Origin: Triparma verrucosa
Lineage: Eukaryota > Sar > Bolidophyceae > Parmales > Triparmaceae
Assembly: GCA_030267905.1 (NCBI GenBank)
Contig: BRXX01000373.1
Coordinates: forward strand, 1 to 64,000
DNA length: 64,000 bases
Direction of reading: 5' to 3'
Shown here: piece after piece, positions 35,301 through 43,718 of the stretch
How positions within the stretch are numbered: the first letter of the stretch is position 1
How the letters are laid out: every line of letters starts with the position of its first letter
Translations under genes and position numbers: made by a program
The notes under the pieces: model-generated
The model's input: only the letters and a program-made list of their open reading frames with translations
Databases searched by the model: none
What the model was told of the DNA's origin: nothing

Positions 35301-37090
35301 ACGTGTAGTCAAGGTCCGCCGTCTGGTCTCCAGGCCTGACGGTGTAGAGGAAGTTGACAGTGTTCCCCGACGAGGAAATCACATAAGCCTTTCGCTTCGT
35401 CACGCCAGTTTCGAGAAGAAGGTAGGGACGATTTGCGTATGACGTGTAATTTGCCGTCACGTTGTGACTGAAGTCGGCGGAGAGGTAGATCTTCTCTCCG
35501 ACGCCATAAGTTCCCGGGTCTACTTGGTTAGGGGAGGGGTAAACCTTGGTGACGGTGGGGGTTGAGGTGTCTACCCCAACGTTCCTATTGAAGGCGAGAG
35601 AGCTCCCTTGGCTCTCTACGTAGCGATGCCTCTGCGTATTGGAAGGGAACGCGACAGCGTCCACCAAAGTAGTCATGGAGGAGTCAGCCTTGTAAATGTA
35701 ACCCGTAGTTTCGCCAATCAGGAGGCTGTCGCATTCAAGGTCGGCCGAAGTGTCTCCAACATGGATAGTGTAGAGAAAACGAATCGTATCGGTGCCGTTT
35801 CCACTGTGGTAGGTGGCGAAACGATCCTGGTACTTCACCCCCTTCGTGACCTCCGTCGCTGTCGACGAGAGGCTGACCGTATTCCCCGAGAGCTGAGCTC
35901 GGAGAAAGTTCCCATCCCCCTGGTTCAAATACGTCCTCGGGTCCAGAGGGGAGTTCAAGGGGTCGAAGGTAAGTTCGGGTATGTCACCATCTACAGCCAC
36001 GGTTTCGTCCACGTCGTCAAAGGTTATCTTCACGTAATTTCCCTTAGACGTGCACACACGGCGGCCAAAGGAGTAGTCCCGGTCGTCCGAGTCGTCGTAC
36101 CAGACTGTGACTTTGTTGATCCCGTCGAGCTGTTCCAGAACCTGCGGTGGGGTGGGGCGGGATTGGGGAGGGTTAGGGGGAGCGGTTGAGGTTGGTTAAG
36201 GAGGGGCAGAAGGGGGGGGGGCTCTCACCTGCTTCAGGTACTCCTGGTCAGATGTCACGGGGATGTTCATAACGTGCTGAAGGTCGTAGTCGCTGCTCGT
36301 GGTCTGCTTGCGAAACGTGAGCGCGAACTTTCCCTCGTCGGCCAAGCACGTAAAGCCCTGCACCTCCTTTGTCTTGCACGAGGACGTGTGACAGCCCGTC
36401 GTGAGCTTAACTTGAGGGCTCTTGTACACTTCCACCGGCGTGGTGAAAGTGACGTCTATATATATCTCCTCCCCGACGCCGTAAATTAGGTCGGGCTTTG
36501 TCGAGTCTATCTTGGTAATTTTTGGACTTCCCTTCGCCTCTATGTCGATGGTCTGAGGCACGACGGTGATGGGTATTGCGAGAGTCTCGCCGTCTGCGGA
36601 GGGGAGGGGAGGGGAGGGGAGGGGAGGGGAGGGGAGGGAAGGGATAGGTGAGGTTAGATAAAAGAGCAACGTTGCGCCGCAACGAACGGAGAAACTTACC
36701 GGGAATGTGCATGTCAGTTTTCAATCTGATTTGATGCTCCAAATTATAATGCGTCACCGTATCAAAGCCCTTCAGGGGCGACGAGAGCGACGCTATCGAT
36801 GCTAATACGGTGAATCTTAGCAGACGGGGGAGGCTCAGAAAGCCTGTTATGCCCCTCGTAGATCGATTCGCGTGAGAAGATCGTAGATCGTTTGTGGTTC
36901 GCCGCCGGGCAGGGCGGATGAACCTCGCAATGAACCTCTCTATGAACCTCGCAACAGGTGCGGTCTCAGGTAATCTAAATAGCAGTCTAAAGATCAACAT
37001 TACACTAATAATACAATAAGTTATTCTACATACGGGGTCAGAGGGAGGGAGGAGGGGGGGTAGAGGGATTGATGTGTGGAGAGCTTCCAT
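11353..37090 (-). CDS. Giant (~8,479-residue) modular repeat protein, predicted extracellular
   Basis: Four exons, 37090-36700, 36593-36229, 36141-12593 and 12487-11353, keep one frame across three GT-AG introns and total exactly 8,480 codons. Exon 3 alone is 23,549 nt. The N-terminus has two hydrophobic stretches (ITYCIISVMLIFRLLF, FTVLASIASL) that could be a signal peptide or anchor; the true start ATG is uncertain. The body alternates blocks of about 20 A-type bacterial-Ig-like repeats (GTYGVGE.I.I.V.F ... F.Y.V..GD...DL.Y) and about 22 B-type repeats (AG..T.I.F.F.L, V.I.LPGF, F.A.W, NGLRLP). Five C modules (TTGDAVIYDNG) and five D modules are inserted within them. It ends with a split discoidin-like domain, a P-like domain, a GSDHFTY strand domain and a Cys-rich tail, with no C-terminal transmembrane segment. 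Many N-X-S/T sequons fit secretion. A cell-surface, matrix or adhesion role is inferred. Confidence 0.85.
12170..12420 (-). other. P-like beta-sandwich domain of the giant protein
   Basis: GGLWTLQIRDLKKY ... GKIGDWILMITDQ matches the pattern G.W.L.I.D ... G.IG.W.L.I.D of proprotein-convertase P-type and related beta-sandwich domains. It directly follows the discoidin domain. Downstream (about 12000-11760) a VVYKPYSDFLGSDHFTY strand pair resembles tandem cadherin-like repeats of bacterial adhesins, then about 12 cysteines follow to the C-terminus. Confidence 0.5.
12460..13480 (-). other. Discoidin (F5/8-type C / fucolectin-like) domain of the giant protein, with long insert
   Basis: The first half reads NLALSGVSKQSTTKYS, DGNVDGFF, THTGGHG, NPWWQVRLEKEYKIGGI and RVWNR, the classic F5/8C order. 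The closing strands (GQIVRVMLENSKYL, then SLAEVQVYE) are about 200 residues later and are split by the last intron (12488-12592). Such domains bind sugars or lipids. The stretch between holds a D module (13165-12920). Confidence 0.75.
13780..19690 (-). repeat. A-type repeat block III (~13 units) of the giant protein
   Basis: About thirteen consecutive units of 110-150 residues. Each starts with a link like IDTSVPVVESI, then GTYGTGEVIDIKVVY, a GTPTLKL-type strand, a Y.SGNNTDTLVFRYIVKDG segment, and closes N....ADLTLP.PG...SL. This is the unit common in very large bacterial adhesins (Ig-like fold, inferred). Units are diverged from one another, so the expansion is old. Confidence 0.8.
21680..21950 (-). 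repeat. C module copy 5 (SLTTGDAVTYLIRGG)
   Basis: About 90 residues: ASVVIVADNAIVVSA, SLTTGDAVTY, IQGLADNTVYYVYK, NKIGLATSAANA, AITGTGTGNYHQI. It is inserted in a B unit directly after the strand containing LKGFTGWDF and before the strand that carries LTSSTGHSFEAD. Same block order as the other four copies. Confidence 0.8.
22380..22650 (-). repeat. C module copy 4 (SITTGDAVIYDNGFGG)
   Basis: VVFAASDEVLIQAAFYSS, TTGDAVIYDNG, IAGLTSGTTYYVVK, NRISFATTRANAVAA, DITGVGTGTNHDVY. It interrupts a B unit after VKVHFPTFIDF. Confidence 0.85.
25700..26540 (-). repeat. Two D modules of the giant protein
   Basis: Copy at about 26500-26200 (DGRFKILYNDLETTCIDY, then VEAALIATNLIDVHVY) and copy at about 25980-25730 (AGQFQVSYGKFKTGCIDF, then EIPAVAAIGVKEVKRE, RFTVTF). 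Pattern: a GxF.L.Y strand, a CI.(F/Y)(D/N) strand, an amphipathic helix, a V.V strand and a YTVTF strand. The second copy sits between the AKAKYA strand and the IPASEDLTFRYIM strand of an A unit. Confidence 0.7.
26600..28850 (-). repeat. A-type repeat block II (~4 units) of the giant protein
   Basis: Units open with links such as IDTQEPRVVSV, DKFPRVLSV, VDTAPPVILSM and IDTEVPYVVSG, followed by the GTYG.GE strand and Y.SGNGT..L.F.YTI..GD. One unit is interrupted by C module copy 3 (about 27110-27390). Confidence 0.75.
27110..27390 (-). repeat. C module copy 3 (FLVTGDAIVYSDGGG)
   Basis: VVVFASDEIVVSAAFYDF, VTGDAIVYSDGGG, IGGLTDGTTYYGIK, NTIQLAATYSNAVAA, LSGVGVGATHSL. This copy sits in an A unit, just before its closing ADYTLPSP strand, unlike the other four, which sit in B units. 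Confidence 0.85.
30020..30290 (-). repeat. C module copy 2 (GVTTGDAVLYENGGGG)
   Basis: SVVLDGSNEIVVSPAFYS, TTGDAVLYENGGGG, IPGLTSGDTYYAVK, NRVSFAATHANAIAG, AINGQGTGASHDLY. It interrupts a B unit after MPGFQHSNLDAVIDG and before the FTAIWTPSTETLALT strand. Confidence 0.85.
33070..33350 (-). repeat. C module copy 1 (SITSGVQVVYSNGGG)
   Basis: TVVTGSNYIVVPTNFYNS, SGVQVVYSNGGG, INGLTTGTTYFVVK, NRISFATTYVNAVAA, LSAVGTGSSHDL. It interrupts a B unit after the ILPHFHG strand. Confidence 0.85.
34740..36560 (-). repeat. A-type repeat block I (~3 units) of the giant protein
   Basis: Starts in exon 2 (STKPDLIYGVGEEIYIDVTF). The first unit is interrupted by a D module that spans the exon 2/3 junction (GKFALTFRK, then LKQ/VLEQLDGINKVTVWY, NYVKITF) before resuming at YHSGNGTDTIRFLYTIHVG. 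Two further units follow (PGTYGVGEKIYLSADF; AAGDEVYLEAHF). Confidence 0.7.
36597..36641. repeat. (GGGGA)n microsatellite inside an intron
   Basis: About eight GGGGA units. On the gene strand it is a pure TCCCC tract ending TCCGCAG, so it acts as the polypyrimidine tract of the first intron of the giant gene, behind a TTATCTAACC branch-like site. Confidence 0.9.
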
Positions 37091-37359
37091 TGCGAATTCG
37101 CTAGCGAAGGTTTTAACCCAGGTTACACAGCCAAGAGGGGCAGCTCAGGCGGTGTTTTGGACTCAAATGAAGAAGGAGGGAAGGGGAAAGCTCTGTGTGG
37201 AGCGGAAGCGGGGGGGGGGCAGGCAGGATCCCTTAAAGTGGAGGTAGTTGGGTTGTGCTCGCTGAAGTTAAAATCGTGTTATCGGGTCGGAATACTTTTG
37301 GAAAAATAAAGGTTTATGTTGGGTCAAAGTCCAGGAGTCCAAGGTGTGGTTCCAGGGAT

Positions 37360-39314
37360 ATGGCCACGAGGCACGTAGCCAGCGGCAGATCCGCGGTCCT
37401 GCGCGCTGCCGAGAACTACGTGAAGTGGGACCCCAATGTTACCACGCGCTCGGCCGTGTCAAAGCTTCTGGACTGTTCCACAAATTTGGACGGCGACCTT
37501 GCCTCTCCTGGATCCTTGGAACTCAAATCGATGTTCACGGGAAGGCTCAAATTCGGAACGGCGGGGTTGAGGGCACCGTTCGGCCCGGGGTACAACTGCA
37601 TGAATGAGCTGACGGTGCTCCAGACTGCCCAGGGGCTTCTGAGCTACCTGAAGGAAGATGTGGCCAACAATGTCAAGGAGAAGGGGGTGGTCATCGGGTA
37701 CGACCACCGGTGCAGCAGCGGCTTCACGGACTACGACCTGAGCTCCAAGCAGTTCGCGATGGTCTCTGCTGCCGTGTTCGCCTCGCAGAATGTCCCGGTG
37801 TACTTGTTTCCCGACTTGGTGGCCACGCCCCTGGTGCCCTTTGCCACCACCAGGGCTGGTGCGGCGTGCGGGATCATGGTCACGGCGAGCCACAACCCGA
37901 AGGAGGATACCGGCTACAAGCTGTACTGGGGCAACGGCGCGCAGATTATATCGCCGCATGACGCCAACATATCGAGGCATATTTTAGAAAATTTGGAGCC
38001 GTGGGGGAGGGAGTGTGAAGGGTGGGGTGGGGACTTTGGGGATGCGGTTCAACGCGTCAGTCGGCCGACAGGGGAGTTCGCGGGGGAGTACTTTGAAAGG
38101 TTGAGGACTTCGCTGTGCAGCGATTTCGAAGGGAACGAAGGGAAGGAGCCTAACATCACTTACACTGCGATGCACGGTGTGGGGCACGCTTTTACGAAGC
38201 GCTCGTTCGAAGCGTTCGGGCTGAGCCCCTTCGTGTCTGTGTCGGAGCAGCAGGAGCCGGATCCAAAGTTCTCCACCGTCGCCTTCCCGAACCCGGAGGA
38301 GGGGGAGGGTGCCCTGAAGCTGGCAATGGAACAAGCGGATAGGGTTGGCAGCAGAGTCATTTTGGCCAACGACCCCGACGCCGACAGGCTGGCGGTTTGT
38401 GAGAAGGTGGGGGGAGGGTGGAGGCTGTTCACTGGGAATGAGATCGGGAATGTGCTGGGGCACTGGATGTTCAAGAAGGCAGCGAAGGGACGTGAAGATG
38501 ATAAAAGGCCGATTGCAATGCTAGCCTCCACAGTAAGTTCGAAGTTCCTCTCGTCGGTGGCGGCCAAGGAGGGATTCTTGTTCGAGGAGACGTTGACTGG
38601 CTTCAAGTGGATGGGAAACAGGAGCGAGGTGAGTTTTTTTAGGTTTTGGCTTTAGGGTTTTGGGTCGTGTTCTCCGTCCCTCGTACTTGACATGTCTAAC
38701 AACGAAATCGATGGATGGAGCAGGAACTCAGGAAGCAGGGCTACAATGTAGTTTTCGCGTACGAGGAGGCGATTGGGTACTGCTGCGGGGACGTTGTCAA
38801 GGACAAGGATGGTGTCAGCGCAGCGGCCATCGTTGCGGAGATGGTTGTCAAATTGAGGCAGGAAGGCAAGACCATTGCTGATTATTTGCTGGAGCTCAAG
38901 GAAACCTACGGCTTCTACGTCGCCAAGAATTCATACGTGAAATTTCTGGACGAGCAAGTGTTGGAAGATATTTTTGGGGAGCTGAGGAACGGCGGCGACT
39001 ACCTGCAGACGATCAACGGGGTTGAGGTGGCGAGCGTGCGAGACCTCACCCTCGGACTTGACAGCTCGACGGAAGGCAAGAAGAGCACCCTGCCGGCAGA
39101 TCCCAGCTCGCAGTTCGTGATGTTCACGATGGAGAACGGCGCCGTGGTCTCTCTGAGGACGAGCGGCACGGAACCAAAACTCAAGTACTATGTAGAGGCA
39201 GTTGGGAAGAGCGAAGCTGAAGGGGGCGACGTCGCCGAGGCTTTGGTCGAGGGCGTCCTCAACGACATTATCAAAGTGAAATGTAGAGGTTATCAGCTGA
39301 CGTTGCCGCCGTAG
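37360..39314 (+). CDS. PGM2: Phosphoglucomutase 2 (PGM2-type alpha-D-phosphohexomutase)
   Basis: Two exons (37360-38628 and 38724-39314) encode 619 residues, matching PGM2/PGM2L1 length. The enzyme interconverts glucose 1- and 6-phosphate; PGM2 forms also act as phosphopentomutases. All active-site loops are present in order: FGTAGLR near residue 70, TASHNP with the phosphorylated serine, DPDADR for the metal, TGNEIG for the sugar, and RTSGTEP for the distal phosphate. The GFKWMGNR and FAYEEAIGY segments are hallmarks of the PGM2 branch. The start is the first ATG (MATRHVASG); no plastid leader is evident, so a cytosolic enzyme is likely. It diverges from the giant gene across about 270 bp. 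Confidence 0.95.
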
Positions 39315-39826
39315 AAAAAGGAGTGTGATTTTTTGATTTTTTGAATTTTCAGGCTATTCCAAATATTTTGGTCATATTCTGCTCTTAGAGGTGTCTAAGA
39401 GGAATAATGTGCCATTCAAAAGGACAAAAAAATGATTTGAAGTTGATCCAAAAATTTATCAAAAGAGTCTCCAATATAAATGAATAGTGTTCTTATAGAT
39501 ATTAAATGTACTCAGTATTTCAAATATGGAACTTATTTTGTCTATAACACTTTTAATCGTGAAAATAAATTTTGAAAAAAGCCAAAATGGTCTTTTCTTG
39601 AAAAATATAAAACTGTAAAAGTCCTTACAGAGGTCTTAAGGTGAAGAAAATGAACAAAAGTGACCACGAAAATGCCCCAGTCTTGAGGTAAATTTCTCTT
39701 GAAAATCAAAATTATTGTTTCTCCCCCTCCGCGCTTCCGCCACGTTTCCGACGTAGAGTTGTAGGCGTAGTATCTATCGAATCTACGCTAAGTGAATCTC
39801 CTTCCTCCCCACGCGCGACTTGAAAC
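39315..39826. other. AT-rich intergenic spacer
   Basis: Tail-to-head spacer after PGM2. The first about 400 bases are A/T-rich and free of long frames, consistent with 3' flank; the last about 100 bases are GC-richer and probably hold the next promoter. I see no repeat, RNA gene or conserved element. Confidence 0.6.
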
Positions 39827-42154
39827 ATGCTGTGGACTGAACGGTTGCTTGCGCTATCGAAGACGCTGAATGATAGTTCTGAGCTTTCTGATTCGTTAAT
39901 CCCTCCGCCGCCTCCTCAAAATTCCACTTCTCCGCAACCCCCCGCCGCTTCTCCTCTCGACGCTGACTCCGCTTCGTTTTCCGACCTGCTGGCGTCCTGG
40001 GTTGCCGACCCCCCCGACGTTGCCTCCGAGGTTGACCTTCCTAACCAGGTGTGGGAGGTAATTGCGCCCGCCGTCTCTGCCGCGCTGGCCGACCGTGACT
40101 TTAGGTTGAGTCGTGAGCATGCGAAGCACTTCAACCGCACCTCGACGAGTTCTCAGTTGGATCAAATAAAGCTCATCCAGCCCCCAACCTACACTTCAGA
40201 GTGGCTTAGTGGCGCAACCCTCTTGCTTGAGGTAACAAAGGTGCGTCGAGTCCACTCGCGCATCGTCGCCCTTCAAATAACCCCCCCTCACCCCCTCACC
40301 CCACAAAAAAAACCCACCATACACCCCTCTCCTCCACAGCTCCTTCCACCCCTGGACCACCATGACTTTGCACAGGAACTTCTGGGGATGACTGTCCCCG
40401 CCGGCGGCGGGCTCAACAAAGTGCCTGGCTGCGCCGTCCTCGCCATCTATATGGTGGCTTCGTCACTCGAAGCCCTCGCCTCGCACCCGTCCCCCGCCCG
40501 TCGCCCTAAGCGACTGTTATCCATGATAGAGAACAGCATCACGCTGACTTTCCAGACCCTGTTCCCCCTCGACTACCTCGAGAGCGACGCTGGCTCTTCT
40601 GCCAGCAGTTTCGGCATAAAAGAAGGGGACGAGTCGGGGGACGAGTCGGATTCTTTAGACTCGGCCCCGAGCTCATTGGAGAGCCTCCTCCAGGGAACCT
40701 TCCTCACCCTGTCAGTGAGGATCCTGAAAGCGACCTCCGCCCTGTCCAAGCACCTCCCCCCCCCCTCCACTTCCAAGTCGGATCTACTGCTCGTCGGGCT
40801 TCTCACGCAGTGTTTCGCGAAGCTTCCGGCCTGCCCCCTCGGCTCCCTTCCGTCCCTGACCACTCAGCTGCTCTCCATCTCCCACGCTCTTCGAGTCGAC
40901 CACAAGGACATCCTTCTGCACCCCAGGCGAACCCTGCATTATCGTGCGGCGCGTCAGATGGCCGATCCCGACTGCGACCCCTACGACGATTGTCTCGAGG
41001 CTGATTTTCAAAACTCGTCCTCCTCCTCTGACGACGAAAACGCCAAACCTTCCGCTTCCGTCCCCGCCCCCCCCTCCCCCCTGCTTTCTACCGTCCCGTT
41101 CACCACGCTCCCCAACTGGTCGCCAACTGGCATCGCGCTATTCGCTGAGTCTGTCGTGTCCCGAAATCTCCTCCCCTGCGTCTACGAGCCGTCCACAGTC
41201 TGGGAGCTGGGGTTCCCCCACGTTCAGGTGTTGCTTCAGTGGGGCGAGGAGGTGAGGTGCCACTTCACTATAAGTCCCACACACACCATCGCCCGCCACT
41301 AAACTAACAAAAACCGCTTCGCTCACTTCGCTACGCAGAACCCTAATCCAGAATCCTCAATCCAGGCGCAAACAATGCGCGAGCGGACCGTCACCGGCTT
41401 GAAGCTGGCCGAAGCGGTCCTAGAAAAGATCCCGCCCAACAGCCTAACCCTAACGGACTCCTCGGCGCTCACACGAACCAAGGCACCCGTGATGCTGATG
41501 CTCAACGCCGTGATGAACTATCGTGATTTGTCCCGGCAGATCCAGGATGTGGTGCTTTCCATTTGTACGAGGTGAGAAGCTATGAAGAGTGTCAATTTTG
41601 TTCGTTTATTTGCTTCAGTAGTTACATTTATTCTAACTCGTTAACACCTATCTTCATACGACTCACTACGCTCGTCACTACGCTCGTCACTACGCTCGTC
41701 ACTACGCTCGTCACTACGCTCGTCACTACGCTCGTCACTACGCTCGTCACTACGTTCTCTTCACAGGCTCGTCGCCTCCAACAAGACTACCTTTTTCGAG
41801 GACCTGACCAGCCGAGCTCCTCTGCCCCTCAAGGCGCTGCTACTCAACCTGAGCAAAAAGGGCGCGGAGGCGGACACTTCCATAGACTGCAGAAAAATCT
41901 TCACACCCTTCATCGAGGATATGAGCAGCACTTCGGCGGAAGACCTCGAGAAGCTGCTGACGAATCGCGAGTGCTACTGTGAAGCCGCTATTTACCTTTG
42001 CCAGAATCAGGCTGACGAACAAAACAAAGCGTTGGTGGAGTCAACGAAGCAATTCAGAGAGGCTCTTTCCGAAGAGTTGAAAAAACCCTCCCCCTCCTCC
42101 GACGGGAAGTGGCAGCTACAGATTCTAATCGACGCTCTCGACAGAATAATATAA
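39827..42154 (+). CDS. Unrecognised helical protein (~648 aa)
   Basis: Four exons: 39827-40240 (or -40231), 40340-41251, 41339-41571, 41767-42154, joined in frame. I do not recognise the family. The N-terminus is Pro/Ser-rich (IPPPPPQNSTSPQPP), then come long leucine-rich helices consistent with an alpha-solenoid, an acidic Ser/Glu/Asp insert (EGDESGDESDSLDS), and another acidic loop (SSSSSDDENAK). No signal peptide or transmembrane segment is evident, suggesting a soluble cytosolic or nuclear scaffold. Intron 1 has no in-frame stop and a length divisible by three with either donor, so its retention would give a longer protein. Intron 3 carries a 12-bp tandem array. The exon chain is firm, the function open. 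Confidence 0.75.
41572..41766 (+). mobile_element. Introner-like intron with tandem array
   Basis: This 195-nt intron contains a block at about 41629-41675 that matches, at roughly 85% over 48 nt, a block in the intron of the SUA5 gene at 45546-45594 on the other strand (TATTCTAACTCGTT, ATCTTCAT, CGACTC, CTACGCT). Sharing of sequence between introns of unrelated genes is the mark of introner elements. Mobility itself is inferred. Confidence 0.45.
41664..41747. repeat. 12-bp tandem repeat CACTACGCTCGT x7
   Basis: Seven perfect head-to-tail copies, then one degraded copy, all inside the third intron of the gene at 39827-42154. The unit is a variant of the CGCT(T/A)CGCTC element found at the 3' ends of many other introns in the window. 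Confidence 0.95.
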
Positions 42155-42219
42155 CACTAAAATAGAACGACTTTCAATTTCAAAGTTTCATCATAAAGTT
42201 CATAAGCATTATAATATTT

Positions 42220-43533
42220 CTATTTCAAGACTACTTTTCTCCGCACAATTTTGCAGAGAAAGAAGCCCCCCCCAGAGATGACACTATCCACCCCCACCTC
42301 AGCAGTAAGGGTAGGGCTGAAGCGGAGAGAGTGGTTCGGCCCAGACACCGCCGGAGACTTATTTCCGCCCAAGAAATCCAACGGTACAGCCTCTGCCTCC
42401 CCCCCGTGCTGATCAATAAATGCCCGCACTACGTCTTCGTTCTGTTTGGCTGACAACGAACAAGTCGCATAGACTATGGTCCCTCCAACTTTCAAATTGG
42501 CAAAGCCAGAATTGAGCAAACTGAGCTGCAGCGCCGTGAGATTCTCCTCGTCGTCGAGCTTCCTCTTGACGGTGGCAGTCACGGTCCCCCCCTCGCCGCC
42601 GCCGCCAGCGCCGCCCTTCAAGCCCTTCTTCTTGTGCTTCAAATGAGTGAGAGCTCCGTCAGTAGAGCACTCCGCATCGACCAAGACGTAGTCGTATTCA
42701 GCCGGCGACTCCTTCGTACCTCCCGCCTTATCTCCCGCCTCATCTCCCCCCTCCCCGGGTTTCAGCTGTTTGAGACGCTTCTTCTCCCTCGCCCTTGCGC
42801 TTTTGTTCATTCGTTTCCTGCCCTTTGAAGAGGCCGTCTCCTGCGCCTCCGCTCGCGAGTCGAAGACGAGACAGTCTGACCTTTGGGGGAACGTCGTGCC
42901 GTCCGCGTGAAAAAGCCTGACCAGCGGCGACGGTGCTTCGGAAGATTCAGACACGACATCGGTCACCACATACTTCCGAAGTAGTTTCTTGCAGATGTTA
43001 AGCCTAGCGTCAGAGATGTCTACGCCTACGACTTCCATTCGAGACCCGAGAAGCATGTCCACGATCATGCAAAGCTTCGCACCAGGGCAGCAGCAAAGAT
43101 CCAATACTCTCACTGTTCGACCTTCGCCTCCGTTGCCTTGGACATTCAAGCCCAGGGCCGCAACGGCAGCGCCGGAGGAGCAGTCCATCCCGTATATCTT
43201 CCCCTCCTGGTACGTTCTTAAATTATTTAGAGCCGTGGCTGAGGGGATCGCAAAGAACTGGGCACATTCTGCTTGACAGGCGTTAGAGTTATTTCATGCG
43301 TGTGCTTTTTCACAGCCGGCTTCCCTCCCTCGGTACCCACCTGGTAGCCACGGAACCCTCACCGGCGTCGATCCTATCTCAGCTTCTAGAGCTTTCAAGG
43401 TCGCATCATTCGGATGGCGGGGATTAAGGCGGACGAAACGCCAGCGGGACGCCGTCGCGTTGTCAAGGTAGTTCGTAACGTCTTGGCGGTCTAGCCCTGC
43501 TGACGCGTAGTGTTTCTGCACGGATGGATCCAT
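42220..43533 (-). CDS. NOL1/NOP2/Sun-family RNA (cytosine-5) methyltransferase
   Basis: Two exons (43533-43341, 43268-42220) join in phase 1 to give 413 residues. The family transfers methyl from S-adenosylmethionine to carbon 5 of cytosine in rRNA or tRNA. Seen: N-terminal FFAIPSA and a KIYGMD segment before the domain, the SAM loop LDLCCCPGAKL (CC in place of the usual CAAPGGKT), acidic GVDIS, the motif with catalytic cysteine in VDAECSTDG, and YATCSLSAKQNED with the second conserved cysteine. A Lys/Arg/Gly-rich insertion (RKRMNKSARAREKKR, then Gly-rich loops) splits the catalytic core and could be a nucleolar signal or RNA contact. Target RNA cannot be assigned. It diverges from the rubredoxin gene across 185 bp. 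Confidence 0.88.
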
Positions 43534-43718
43534 AAAATGTGCCTTAATGAGTCTTAAAATGTGTTTCCGTCCGAATTTCTGCTGTGCGGTGTGCTGCTGT
43601 CTGTGAAGAGGGTGACGGAAGAGTCTTCCGTCGTGATGATGGCGTTAATATGGCGTGAATGATCCCAGCCCATCTACTTCAGGTTTAGGCACTGCACTTG
43701 GGATTCAAGTGCAAAACG

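Noticed and set aside
12055..35308. Dozens of plus-strand open frames of 60-290 codons opposite the giant gene
   Set aside because: They lie antisense to a continuous 7,849-codon frame with clear repeat structure; their translations show no motifs and follow from codon bias on the other strand.
11353..37090. Bacterial contamination as source of the giant repeat gene
   Set aside because: Both ends of the gene have eukaryotic GT-AG introns that keep the frame exactly, and the flanking genes are typical of the same genome.
41664..41747. CRISPR-like array
   Set aside because: Units are contiguous 12-mers with no spacers, inside a eukaryotic intron.
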